A stretch of 43,436 nucleotides of DNA from Barthelona sp. PAP020 (taxonomy: Eukaryota > Metamonada: BaSk clade): positions 1-43,436 of the forward strand of contig JARQWU010000061.1 in the NCBI GenBank assembly GCA_040182905.1, read 5' to 3'. The notes beneath the pieces are model-generated. The model was not told where the DNA came from. It was given only the letters and a program-made list of their open reading frames with translations, and ran no database searches. Position 1 is the stretch's first letter. Each line of letters begins with the position of its first letter. Both the position numbers and the translations under genes were made by a program. Shown here piece by piece: positions 33,901-36,223 of the stretch.

Positions 33901-35942
33901 CTGTTCTTAATGATATTGAAAGAGAGGTACAATTAGAATCTTATTTCAACAATTTTGCAATCAATTCTATTTCTGGTAAGCCCAAATATTGTGTCACCGA
34001 GAATGCTGAGTGTTACATTGAGGATATCTCAATAAATGCTGCACCTAACAATTATACAATCAAGATTGTAACTGATAATATCAGAGATACTAACATCACT
34101 GTTGAAAGTTACAATTGTCCTGTTGGTTATGGATATAATGAAGTTCTTGGTCGTTGTGATGCCTGTGCCATAGGTTATTATTCATTGGGTGAAACTATTG
34201 AATGTCTTAAATGTCCTCCTGGTCAATATAATTCTGCCACTGGACAAAGTTCATGTTCTCCTTGTCCCATGGGTACTTATAAAGGTGAAACAGATAATGA
34301 GTGTATCAGTTGTGCTACTGTTGTAGATATTACTGGTCAAACAACATTTGTCAGCACTGATTCTGGCAGTGGTGAATGTAAGTCTTGTCCTATGGGTATG
34401 GCAACTATTAATGGTGTTGATTGTTCATGTATTTCCAGTGAATACAGAGAAGTAATCAATGATGAAGGTACACGTATCTGTGTTCCTTGTGAAGATGGTT
34501 TGTATTGTGATGGTACTGAATTAACTTGTGTTCTGGAAGGATATACAAACAATTCATTGGGAGAAATTGAAAAGTGTGAATCTTCTGTTGGTTGTCAAGG
34601 TACTTGTCATAATATGGATGATGTTGATTATTCAACCTTAACATTGGAAGTTGCCTTACAATGGGAACCAACTTGTGCCATTGGATATAGTGGTAGAACT
34701 TGTACAAAGTGTGATGATGGTTATATGAACATGAAACCTGAATGTGTACAATGTCTTGGATGGATGAAAACCGCAATTGGAAGTGTTTTGAGCATATTGC
34801 CTTTTATTTTTGTCACTTTATTGATTAAGAACGATTTTAAGAGAAACATGCCTACCATTGGGCATATCAGGTCTTTTGTTTTCTTCGTTCAAATATTAGG
34901 TTTATTACGTAGAATTACTCCTCTCAAGTTAGCTTCATTACTTCATTGGTTCTTCATAGTTGTTGATTATCTCTTTGTAGATGTCACTCAATCTCAACTT
35001 TGGCAATGTGTTGTTCCACTTATGAATACCACTTATTACAGAATTTCTTCTGTTGTTCTCCTATGTGGCATTCTGTTCTTCATTTATAAGTTAACATCTA
35101 CGAATAATTGGGTCAACACATGGGCACGTGTTATGTTGAGTTTCTTGATTGCACCTTTAAGCATCAGTTCATTTGAATTCATTGCTTTGATTGTTGATGA
35201 TGGTAAGTTGGTAATGAGCACCATGGTAGATGTTGCATTCGTTGCATTCCCCAATTATTTCATTATTACTTTCTTGTCTTTGGTTGGTTTACTTGTATTA
35301 TTTATGTTGGTTAAATGGTTAATCACTCCAACAGATGGTTTGGATTCCAATAAACAAACCATTGATCCTATTTTCAGAATTTTCAATAGAAACAAATTCT
35401 ACTATGCTTTGATTCAATTCTCATACATAATTGGATTCAGTTTTATTGGTTCAATCACCTTGTTCCTCAAATGGATTCAATTCGTGACTTTATCTGTATT
35501 TGTTGTTGCAATTCTCATTGTTCATTTGAGAAATGCTGATTTCAAGAAGAAAGAGATTCAGAGAATCTTCTCCATTCAGTATTTGTTAATGGCCATGTTA
35601 TTGTTATTATTGATAACCTTAAATGTTGGTGAAATTACTGTTGATGAATTATCATCCTTCTGTAATGTCCTATTCATTATTTTAACGTTTGAGTTGGGTA
35701 CTATTCTTACAGCCACTATTATAGCTCTTTCCAAACGTAAAATTGCCACCATTAACAATAAAGAATTATTTGATGGATTTAAAGATAAAGAACTTTATAT
35801 TCCAAATGTATACGATTCTCCAAATCCCATGAAAGTGTTTGGATACAGTTTTGAGGAATTCAAAGAATTTGAACATACTTCTTCAGCAACACCCTCACCA
35901 ACCATTTCAAAAGACTTCGGATTTGGTTATGAAAGCAATTAA
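6933..35942 (+). CDS. Giant (9,669-residue) beta-solenoid surface protein with GCC2/GCC3 repeats and multi-pass anchor
   Basis: One uninterrupted 29,010-bp frame. In order: signal peptide (1-18); an N-cap like bacterial passenger domains (about 28-75); about 8,350 residues of short beta-strand repeats rich in Asn, Asp, Gly, Val and Ile, with very frequent N-glycosylation sequons, consistent with right-handed parallel beta-solenoids; a beta-solenoid C-cap (about 8303-8429); a second, Pmp-like beta-helix (about 8435-8950); a Cys-rich GCC2/GCC3 region (9062-9274); about nine hydrophobic spans (9278-9600); and a 69-residue cytosolic tail. Long Cys-poor stretches are broken by compact Cys-bearing inserts (about 1760-1900, 2248-2261, 2516-2545, 3780-3873, 3966-3986). 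I infer an enormous glycosylated fibre projecting from the plasma or phagosomal membrane, for adhesion or recognition. Multi-pass proteins with Pmp/GCC2-GCC3 ectodomains are known in protists; this length is exceptional. No partner or substrate can be named. ATG at 6933 is supported by the signal peptide directly after it. Confidence 0.93.
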   Translation: MKLLKAFLLLIFIIQALGNKFICEKGDFFDTQCWDNNQVPNEYSFVTIPGGSEVYVSKSIYILGISVGDSDCEAILNFEYGSYLNTEIFNWYNGNITGYANVLVNNVLTIESDGLHYLDAANRILVLDGVAVINNTVITFAQDANIKTGMDVIVNIDGNVHFDAINPRTDRNITAEDDEYLFYGETRIYGSLFVLKNANLITNVNFIHMGEVVGLIGNLTIEGYAMFYGDVAIAADCFLISSGLASTIDLKSMSRIYGEGSILSQNDGFFAISSMAVKLTGPMIAVGSEIFFTGMAVIEHLYVHNITNSLVTFSGCRFENFEFIFNVYSGSMIGIDVSLRNDDDAYYFMKGTVYGGLVDIGNCSLPIYFNILTLYGGKTLLDTGYPITLDLFYLHYPAIYHSYTISEVINVFDWFGGAFISNSTLLPDSNFTIYNEGEHYFGEWCEMYIYENIYSYINDDCSIHLGDSSKWIFDLEVEQTNDLIFYNCQNATVLLKKNYTLNGAKLDFGGYIEEDQQFIQCTKDFGSLKIDFLAHFEMFSGEIGISGLLDVIVDVDASFKSNDVTNVILTNNTGHARFEGYFEIDNPLYVLNQSIFEVNNGTTFIGQGYFNFAEQGYLIYGGDYRLVPNWEFSEGKSFFTETSKIMVENVSIDLKAHECLIDLTQLNDLNLTLTVENHSCFGVQNALLVDVDVIKSADSTLQSFYSEHVIFEHRQDAIERVNLNVVESDLIDWVVDEVIESKVDIMTSSVQMYVSFVDQMKLNEIEGYLVFNGTDLIDGNSTFVLRNSEIVFDGINEYVSIDNSKILLEGDLNTLNGWFKYEDNGKTNNTMVILSSKTVINHLWMNGPVINILRGVTVEFNFLLQGNETFKMINGSNMNDIPYTTLIFDYLSFDVELRDFFFDINMIVDIRGNLNVIYDIDLHLTPFTNLIFEEGSISEIEALLNITNDDLERHECYNPIFAGQIDIFNKGSLALNCTDNVFTKTSYINSTAGEVIISDNTTFEGTLNFSCDSIGLFIGTENSSLWYEYVFTSTSKVYTYNNATLITLNENLVVKVFGLFEILTEIHLNYAQFLFKDCVMHIDSIELLEGNLTIDHCVHQKNHYDLVLDVFEIFNSQVTFIGINGLYVDELIINGTTALSLVDLKEVIFKDRLVMQSGSLVGPAVIYTGSIEFFAGYIRKDIQIILYESNITLEGEPNYHLLVDDGSNIIIPDGLNMTVEGQRSYLEFGDNTYLKVEGDMYVANEYSEFTVHSVEKPTFSANAQQILDPYLNYQYPANYVWPIFDIRGNLVVNTTLYIESKIKMTGQLSIEPGAKFLIGSMVIDFNVELTDTTQGLEKSYLIGTSTIVVLPNVVINGMGSELLCSSTGYLRFGGIWNISKAFVVTEGTYQFLPGAIFDFKQLNISGGKTMFSRVSADQEQWDMTKIFVDSGDLILDGLKKQVNIDLLYVKQGTITIENMVKTPNITKIILGGGYIEFGKQDVSSHFELLDLRGGDVVFNTGKPVYVDFFYLSKGSKISGSDTVIVLNRSVLTDGIVESDIIFDEESFVHFMNSVTDVGVVCNDNKMLLNGLTSLNDGIIISLKGSANFTFNNQVSLNGLVNFTQTSESLMKGERNVFEASNNSTWLQMESDDEVYLDIMSFDVLNIQKAYIIMDGSSWNFKGEVDMVDSVYFIASMMNLEGKMNISDLLLSGPSSLENFFKNQPEKCDITVQYIYNLELGDSLTSLEEVDFGLPDEYKSSTLAYFEDGQLHIPVVYSGHYTIYSGDTEYLCWNEAVNKHGDIIAIDTIGDEFIEDNEWFKSLNTDEEKWWKSFAPSDEYSGDCTFIAYAKSNSSQYVHVNVSDGIVPQGKFNHTVITGKLDYGIANYLNVELSNGEAVYCGVKPLPPVDFDSFVFALKGELYTQAQTLKTTFATFSLEKGFYWNLEEFDLYKTTFKIANDVDRDLNIVFKGVMTGGRFEVVGERLNLTFINFEFSSNAEIHLNHVLSANFYEITYNSILFYSMDSTIIMDEVFDGISIKSIGLSLYNSEIIVESNSFASNYAIYVDNSSLIFDNLLVVDARFSILNSYNYFANVTIQRSSMVTIQSNNEIFIDLLDIYRSYVRVFDNNNLNITEMYVKTTSYDPFYDFDVTFRDITHTIETRMNGSNYIQDLYLDNMIWKSQSDTSAVDSLHWLSGRIQCSNTIEVAHFLGESNGVKALYFGCTIRMTAESKFESGQLLFAGSFDVAQNASFYFYVNDMRTVWEYKYCYTSCYRHHCRTHCYRRLRANEYYGIAGDSNIYVSGNMTINVVPRSWSFKSNIFKTYEGSVVEFISNADIMRSWQIGGIFKSNYNIRYLASPSSLSWNSYGTSEVYLNTFRIITTNVDDYNRADAIARGIFNVTNLQITEATLQFLGSDAIINVDHFTMDSSTMIAHDIINSSCIGITELQDSIIRMKNTDLFVFDKVYASASSKIYNANPLLVIGYLYLNNATVTGNYQSLLGGFNITTLHVKKASIVVIDNLVVYNFAQLAPNSESDCTENFYHWYYYHDSYTVCQRYRQINNFSIVTKGVFDKTTYFVHVNLETNLNTTLLTLQSVYIYGWYTILNHGQMNVINSGRLYNFDFAGTLTNAVDGVLTIEASSYLQLRNFKGINYGNFTVRNTGVLQGYSGNVYSLWINKVNSTLFIEGTSWSDFKGHYMYTYGFYQAPELHFSNEGKHIFNTEEINVDLISVYNYGVVQILNAIALSEDNSYRKIRVEQYAQFIWTTISDINIESFESINYGQTHLTVENGDLYVNNTVGRSHGLMDVLFNNGTFGVDTADLTTKAKLNIENMNDDVIVENYLNIDGIIHAFNISGYFIINEQDFVNEGELKIDTFDNIIIGGNKEVTMINKGIMNLRNLREDEILAKLTNTLNAQFIIYNVRNLDVNIIINYGTVYFEKVLNFTAEYLENNDGLLHLNDVAKVDYELLLNSADVIFEEVRIMNVSPYYMLTSTSKMTYHGIIEVFNIPYHFYAGNGTIILEDFYLSPVIGFLDPMKGTFVLNSKQLVTVDYSIINFGAKISGYDTVYFIHENGVKWNGGEIETLTIFINYGFVVNGSVEHIWRGAMLENATTIDIINDPIVLGIDGYWKVSTDIEWKGGFDTHFKVQAKNTATKLYLEESTTMSIASGFTFEWYIHTKISWNVLTNDMHFKYGGGIFEKNVSVSSTRLLSFTDGFYTLTETSVVTPSDIRFEVLSNDCTGTFVYKPTIGVHVFGKFEPVSIDVYDKGYIMFESGSLIQLSSVNIKESACVLIHDIDTLNSSATEINIVPTCDNSGLFAYIDPRKDVYFKDWYFDYVCEIQFRKFSKVNLYVEPIDLSDGGHVRFLKSGISSNEVGWMNNQTLESLKINNANAIFEANTGLNYYITDVIFNAGVRTGYDLLNISTMEQNGGLSYYGSYNVSDMTIGGDATKRYVDGSEVFSIDHLIIGGTGSVSIENGFYMYGNSTVIDNAHFVGVGTIVLYGETKLLSSWTLECYSKFLLPSSTTVTESKTLKVYQSTIDSEILFEASTYLILAHNRYHIQSNALLNGTGGIMKYGAGSIIVFDGVYLMTPIFDQLYNSEFTFTTLSSINITTLIVRAGFVKVQDVTSITQNLTFDSIVVKTRGRLYFETFHNNIDIKSIEIKVGVLSFKNINFMTKIGSITLDGGYLVFDSGCNVTIGEFTLIEGFKTGVDNLFIDTLIWRGGGFLGNTQTHVLVNATFLGTDKRFIGLNHQVFIEHQLYSSGFYTIHSCGGLSNELHYSGNTSSINGTIKLLSGVPGGSENSKTWSYWIQGYSGFSFGCSHYSIYNTDLCTSSVLAKEPVLGQVHATSSCLLHFSLSNCNSDSAYANKYPRAIEYNSPTTQKLGFVLYNTSVLNIEEKAMFNYSNHYLSLKGHINVKGSLFIKQGFTIEKNSSVQLYDGGIFEVHGGVNHVYGSLFDITSEPDISKHGKFITRYILLSYLNYRPYVWWWYSCRFCASECIFKRSDVVFHNNSYFNITSGGRVLQSTWTVEEGAIFTPSEFFVETSPPVTCRKYYKPYEGCLASRIVSFRRDGILNIESSKFDAGTLHALGGNVYLKNVTIELDILNMQSGLISGNIIGTVNIENKLNWYGGYFTNYLFVNSFNFTKIMGPIIKQINYHSTLRLFGETDFLSTGALSLSTNSTFINNGIFNNNISSVYKGVGSLRSHFINNGTFNINKPSTNVYFYIGFDSTEDSIANVNNGIINILEGGNFNGSINITNPQGALYVSSKGYTTLWNNPILNFTKTSHFEMWGSLYVFGDIGAVYFSGYFFSNTTLYVRGGYVKYHDGAILDKFERIDLNEGTVEFYDINSTLVIQNIQQTKGAVNYFTDTNVTTVRHYLYGGIKGGTDVNIITEELDMCGGQLGNSSKTFIQNEAKIRRARETAMLYKALLYIESNATLDFPPGTIDDGISYRVVPCFNAYNESTIDNYGTVYILHPLKISVPSDEKADFNNYNLFDVKDNANIALTLYNYNLTTVFGSIFYLNRGGWSYGTLSFGALVEFLVGTRFVVAEGSFWKVAGVYVNFLKDGVLDLYGNMELEHLKVVMDIPYEEQMENPTLRYGNMNIYSSATFTSDTKIELSGPNITFYEQHKELTLHTLILRNGFAHFYSNKPVLIEQLIIRGGYRDGSDPVVVTGQLLWQSGGLSGNGTTTSTNLTSLQNVVQLPPELMKVLPNIKLYLLDEAIFENNGIAYANFPATFYGDHGARIINNGVWNFNHRVRWSTANVTEATIFEEKIVEYEEKEYTLKNWTGLPYWINRGDIKGKSTEEYFETMWRMQLESGIFYANQEKVVLGRGIQATEGTIIFNDTLVFEGDFIFEKDSAIYGHNVKLNVSNNATVIFEGLFCVTGDDTVVSGEGELVFTNVTRFCETSYVVMCGTNVSFHEDKVLRGLELDCGSYRLGPGRLIVQEELRIGHGGLDGGLTISQRNTNFYGSADKYIGDYTTLTIEDNLEINGNSRLIGGHDARLKIMESATMHICGGVNVIQRNASAIPIIYNEGTIVKDAACNNADQSSSISWAVEQTTSGLIHIAKGELFLDPVESTLAGEIRIGALGIYRLYDDSTLVGTAKFTTVCGANIDPNGYTMTFVGINIVPDSNCIFEIKNGVIEIGDDAVLNIVKTHIFNNGTLRLNNGTIPLLSDVQIYDNGSLDAASGNVMTITDMHVYDGNLIGSGKIVIESAIVESILFKDVEVDIQTLDFKAGEHMFDNTKIYVVDSLTVHEGNMNMSTSLIHLKEYSSIIFKDEHSIFADADDNSLFETEANSNVIVEGKLSVQANFDVQGELFVNNNGSLTIDTFIGQGFIIEGTVKNEGVIDINSMMHVKGILNNLGVLNVYGVLDVNYATVISNSCMNVMKEATLTLLSSKITSLHLCSVEGDIDVVDSTFTNIIVDHIDGSEVKFYTSEILRLSLLHCLNTDIDFVETNSSNVNFNTENNCNISILAGETYIEKTNMINSVLKVAVFRENAESKTDPRQLEDDFIKFEGDMTLLNSSVNLKSAWIWEINEINITLDNSELLFSTWNSSHAVVDQLYMTGVSTLYGELDVNQFEFEGGDLLDETILLVQNVIFSTEQIKDFNDETKVTVLKETNWTAGDIYGLFNSELYIPVNSIFRIQSDDVMDCPDNSRPLLNVLGEIEVNNDATIRWRFDLSNYVNIIDGAVLTLDGNTTCNNGNFTVQKDSNLIITYGFIGTETCGLTGDGGLIINDTDAYVVLDGYLNLMDTLTVIDGLLDLRTTEIGYMDLDWIGGIVLMKEIHGCELVISKVEEDHLYFINNNTLCNITISQFFSYLIEIGPVDFDKVQIGHMLSSASLVFHDRAFIDEVCLKDINGGNVTFEKDSQSTISCFVQNNGDAFFQTNANLKLDVCLTLNGGNTVFDHGSVESLIIECIIVRNNARLTVNQRLDKANNTLVIRDLTIETTGLFGTDSNDYNYPYNSLFIIGTWLIKGGGMNVHSSVSLGVAASVIQTGNFIIGENSTLFYYQGNFMIDTTLSNLVTTFMKGSQWNIYQNAILTIKSSVKSFTLDNSNCESCNLQVADSASIEIYTTTIFNVPTMVIDSANIHVMTNVVSRIDDEFIVNKDASIILEAGSQLQITGTVIVYGMIKGEGTVKIINGGLLKLYGESEENIHFIVDNGEFIIEESAVCSNLNLHNNNNGETTIKGLVNGVTNIVTSGKLEFNSTAVVKCVDTIVSTGYTILYNESTVFIVDSIVTVSANTFIIEKDVILSSENVSLIVNGGNLIIYHTLTHYIYSVKLSSGSLSFLGDFSYVLYVHEYTQTNGKLLGSQSIEITVDGSWYGGYIQHMHVEIRNTFEIKGTIYLGGIEDSHEFITQETSILTQLNGYLRVLESTTVTNNGKWIMDTTKGPSYIQAYSGSPRFIQNKLFEKMNTGNIYGTLAIDAVFTETSVTTVRLIYITSDFVFDDQAIFDVEDTVDAKTTSNLNFTKGSKLIGKKNLIIRGHAEFANTIQLMGYISVYGSVANARINDNSICLECNLKVTYGKIIFKNTVEKQGHFNTTLEQYSSSTVEIEENAVISLMKIQMTSSTLEMLGSATLNLNNSIISSLNSKLLLNGSLGDEHIDNVRIERTLLQLNGITDMKISFVEALAGEIDVTIDSQMHVKMGEFKNKVIKSNKGPIEFINVDLYEAEIKEGTITVIEKSQSITASEVFINTNLTTNIWVSKENSVTSSIIGKIVSINSFFEEGSQFILRPDNSEEEEVAEPIFLSKESTISSGTSTNEILFYWKFVDKNVFNGCNIRLFNGHLYNEVNIAKDCKVTSMQNITLYNETKLSGEGQLQALDSSYIRIQGYVEMLGNVYSEDQSDIIFENSTIANVTVAAKQSNILIDSDCEVDYIGIIVYYKGIINYEAKKSHQLAKTTLLLIELYDGVVQFDNVEMVWHKTNVYVEGNLAKLMVLSGMYEGEDVSFEINSGLVYIAENVENKYNCINLVINGGEFDFNGNNKLICTNLILDNNGIKSGTTDIHSLNAELISGTLQGNSVTVINETLSLPDSKIIVSAEHILMNDGQATFSSGFIKMDRKSKLINTVEGIFILNGGSIKSLVSEENPEFINYGELIKQGTDIVDVEVLLVNEYEALIYVKEGGFKISLDSSNNGTVLLDDNTSLLLNGEFSFLTKSTIVGNVSSTIYVQTSKAFIALGGIIDHDGDFIIEDGEMNVTVSAQLKTMNLISEGGKTMILRGANVPSMTLLVNDGEVIFKTGCIINGLSKITENGGFLLFEAETSFVVDNLEFVMTGGHALFAENAKSILTNAVFDISSGMVIFANNSFTTLSFTKLIVQNNGVLNVTDEDIVSVNLMQILSEGRINGGLFEMTKAVYGLSYVANVEMNVIDVMINNQLTLEESSIKISNSAKIYEEGGIKLDCQSILTFDGSLDIVGNGSIESTEKCPNENHQVILGGKTKISEEFTFNINLFLAKTSDLLASDIIHFNGRTVVNGIIYINPIVLIWGGKIINGGYMYFNDSTITILGGFENEGKMIFNENSILDVRVNMKNKENATLEIYGLVKSTETAGKMYNDGFMLFEKTDLNITDIENSNTGVLFFINCIDVIDYLTLINSGNVLINNSDIHAVNLTTTGGDIIIDNSNVSYSLLYTFEDTKLVLSNYTIMKVNENVIFNNSNVVVSDGSFIDFEVGNLQLINSNLYVSEDSMTQFLVTKRLDLINSSIVLKQGSIDEFYVNEISLNNSTLMIESLGEKQEFAHVYTVTFTNNSTFDHNITVRIDTAYLYDGHLESNGTTIVINDYHGSVLVAPEHTFIVTNKFELIANFVMSCGSSFTLESDASLVLGSGVGIVPIEDCPAKFINYGTIIKNDNGDKSFISVDLVNHGLIDIQQGEMDLNKEVEINHGNVEVVGVLNLFGNVVISEGSIFESKDTGIINVQNNLTNNGSLKGTVEVFEDCNMYILEGGTVLKLEDITIINHGLIHMKGYADDVIIENYKNLMMNANIDDITINNYDGIVEDLSIIDDLILNMHGGEYYQKHNDVSINNLILAIEYGTMTFNGTVKTGEITSSAKKASYINMNGIITLNKFNCNPKTILTTSIESIISITYLDNEGTIHSSSNRVYITRYVHYNGYSSFNNATIDELIQIDSEIVVTNLISQVKGIHVNNGSFTCDNCKVSYFTIEEGELSMNGVVNTLEFGLEYPIPPTNMVDISSVLPNIKLTHLNLQLTHMIGTDSVYVISTDDVYIKMTNFIINSNLFIYSESSSTVNGVLDVVSLSINEGYSSIINMNVYVSGNVNARGVLQVGWLSFGETSHLNLIGGSFGLLSQRLDINSTQYLNGYGSIIGDVIIGGILVVESPSITIYGEVIFETTAVLELDMSIDDLANKETTPLYVKSDVTINGELLIDFVYNQTVKQGTEFLLMEYKGLTTNTKFVADIEDEYAIEIRYEDERMIAFVTGDITKGELSGYYLAVSSGKDSDTCGAPSNPCKTFKFIYNTLLSGQKTASVIIVEDIYDKSGYIFGVNKNKCFVTIVGLIQNGRRPHIEGVLLSTRNTNIAFKDIIFDNFNRAAIFQSNAEYTLTNCDFFNCIIVQTLSNGNIIMNNVYLEECSFKPTYGSVTAKNLVYSHTTKPFEISRKNVFYVDGLKITNHPKTKPITILNQISSYGDKSIIKNLVIECETTIDVSRSYLDIVNANMPNVDMILGFETDLNINQTDLNKIKAIVTEYDDCNIIFTDCYLKDVEINREIIQVSKISNFIFINLEITNVVFNVEWLSISKSTDNQILLFNNVVVKNVEGSSLIVLKDFSKYIDFSIVNSNFNDIALTNTNLFKFESCDQVKLTISNTEFNNVRSNVLGVVFHASNIYSLNIDNTKFLNCESTSGGAFVVTQLFDMSNVLFENNVAHNIGGGFAILLDDDSENIQQEYESSFKQKYANEWKNIQCRGNKAKIGGCGFINTIKLPVLTDFVDALGNSAEIYGDLFATDNRNNLVNLTKYEPDDTTMNPYYGFNFTIVDAYNNTVLNDIEREVQLESYFNNFAINSISGKPKYCVTENAECYIEDISINAAPNNYTIKIVTDNIRDTNITVESYNCPVGYGYNEVLGRCDACAIGYYSLGETIECLKCPPGQYNSATGQSSCSPCPMGTYKGETDNECISCATVVDITGQTTFVSTDSGSGECKSCPMGMATINGVDCSCISSEYREVINDEGTRICVPCEDGLYCDGTELTCVLEGYTNNSLGEIEKCESSVGCQGTCHNMDDVDYSTLTLEVALQWEPTCAIGYSGRTCTKCDDGYMNMKPECVQCLGWMKTAIGSVLSILPFIFVTLLIKNDFKRNMPTIGHIRSFVFFVQILGLLRRITPLKLASLLHWFFIVVDYLFVDVTQSQLWQCVVPLMNTTYYRISSVVLLCGILFFIYKLTSTNNWVNTWARVMLSFLIAPLSISSFEFIALIVDDGKLVMSTMVDVAFVAFPNYFIITFLSLVGLLVLFMLVKWLITPTDGLDSNKQTIDPIFRIFNRNKFYYALIQFSYIIGFSFIGSITLFLKWIQFVTLSVFVVAILIVHLRNADFKKKEIQRIFSIQYLLMAMLLLLLITLNVGEITVDELSSFCNVLFIILTFELGTILTATIIALSKRKIATINNKELFDGFKDKELYIPNVYDSPNPMKVFGYSFEEFKEFEHTSSATPSPTISKDFGFGYESN
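6987..7157 (+). other. N-terminal cap motif resembling bacterial passenger domains
   Basis: Residues about 19-75 follow the pattern Cys-Trp-Asp-(x)n-Val-Pro-(x)n-Val-x-Ile-Pro-Gly-Gly-x-x-Val-x-Val-(x)n-Ile-Leu-Gly-Ile-x-Val-Gly. This is the W...VP...DxVxIPxGxxVxV...L.IG signature seen at the start of many bacterial beta-helix adhesins and surface proteins. It probably caps the first coil of the solenoid. The resemblance is from memory of the family pattern, not from a search. Confidence 0.55.
12210..12632 (+). other. Non-solenoid insert in the giant ectodomain
   Basis: Residues about 1760-1900 break the short-strand repeat pattern. They hold three Cys, several Trp (including adjacent WW) and acidic stretches, and have few of the Gly/Asn turns found on either side. 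The segment looks like a compact globular domain, possibly disulfide-bonded, inserted between two solenoid blocks. I do not recognise it. Confidence 0.45.
13665..13748 (+). other. Cys/His/Arg/Tyr-rich insert in the giant ectodomain
   Basis: Cysteines at residues 2248, 2252, 2257 and 2261 (C-x3-C-x4-C-x3-C) are packed with His, Arg and Tyr, in a protein that is otherwise acidic and Cys-poor. The coding DNA repeats a TGTTATCGTC-like unit, suggesting local tandem expansion. It could be a disulfide hairpin loop or a metal-binding patch. Confidence 0.5.
31840..32220 (+). other. Beta-solenoid C-cap like that of bacterial autotransporter passengers
   Basis: Residues about 8303-8429. The order is a GYGSIIGDVIIGG turn, a PSITIYG strand, an LELDM strand, then a segment of the form LxVxxDVTINGELLIDF, then QGTEFLLMEY and a final strand. 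This matches the pattern in which bacterial passenger domains end (G-x-I-x-G-D-V...P...L.V.G...L.G.L...G..F.L). It marks the end of the first, very long solenoid. Confidence 0.5.
32235..33782 (+). other. Pmp-like beta-helix domain of the giant protein
   Basis: Residues about 8435-8950. It opens with SSGKDSDTCG..SNPCKTF, the usual entry of secreted right-handed beta-helices, and closes with GGAF and FENN-type repeats (about 8843-8900). These are the GGA(I/L/V/F) and FxxN signatures of Chlamydia-type polymorphic membrane protein repeats, which are also common in protist surface proteins. It sits just before the Cys-rich stalk. Confidence 0.65.
34116..34754 (+). other. GCC2/GCC3 cysteine-rich stalk of the giant protein
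   Basis: Residues 9062-9274. Repeating units of the form C-x2-C-x2-G-x-Y/T-(x)n-C occur, for example CPPGQYNSATGQSSC and CPMGTYKG. These are typical GCC2/GCC3 (ephrin-receptor-like) modules, followed by an EGF/laminin-like segment CAIGYSGRTCTKC directly before the first membrane span. It is presumably a disulfide-stiffened stalk. Confidence 0.85.
34764..35732 (+). other. Multi-pass membrane region of the giant protein
   Basis: Residues 9278-9600 contain about nine hydrophobic segments separated by short polar loops, beginning with TAIGSVLSILPFIFVTLLI. The last is followed by a basic SKRK stop-transfer. The tail (9601-9669) is acidic and Ser/Pro-rich, with several Tyr, and lies on the side opposite the last loop. 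Span number and orientation are estimates by eye. Confidence 0.8.
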
Positions 35943-36223
35943 AAAGAAGAATTTGTGATTCAAAAAAAAAAAAAAAGCTTTTTTTGAACGAAAACTCGTT
36001 CAAATTTTATGTTTATAAATATGTGAAAGTTTTATTTTGTGTTTTTTGTGTGTTTCAATTATTTCAATTTTTGAAGCTTTTCAAGACAACTGGTGCGAGA
36101 GATTTGAAAAAAAACTGTGAACACTGAGATTTTATGGATGATCATATGTAATAATACAACAAAGCTGATCTATATTCATTTAAAGAATAAAGAAAAATAA
36201 AACAAACATTTACAAATAGACAT
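35943..36223. terminator. Convergent 3' region with palindrome and hairpin
   Basis: 281 bp between the convergent stops of the giant gene and Rpt3. A perfect A7-GC-T7 palindrome (35970-35985) is followed at once by a 9-bp hairpin: TTTGAACGA at 35983-35991 pairs with TCGTTCAAA at 35996-36004 around loop AAAC. This begins about 28 bp after the giant gene's stop and may help 3'-end formation. The role is inferred from position and structure. Confidence 0.4.

Noticed and set aside
6933-35942. Giant frame as a fusion artefact or several collapsed genes
   Set aside because: There is one signal peptide at the start, one membrane anchor at the end, no internal hydrophobic stretch of membrane-span length noticed, and continuous composition, so a single protein is the simplest reading.
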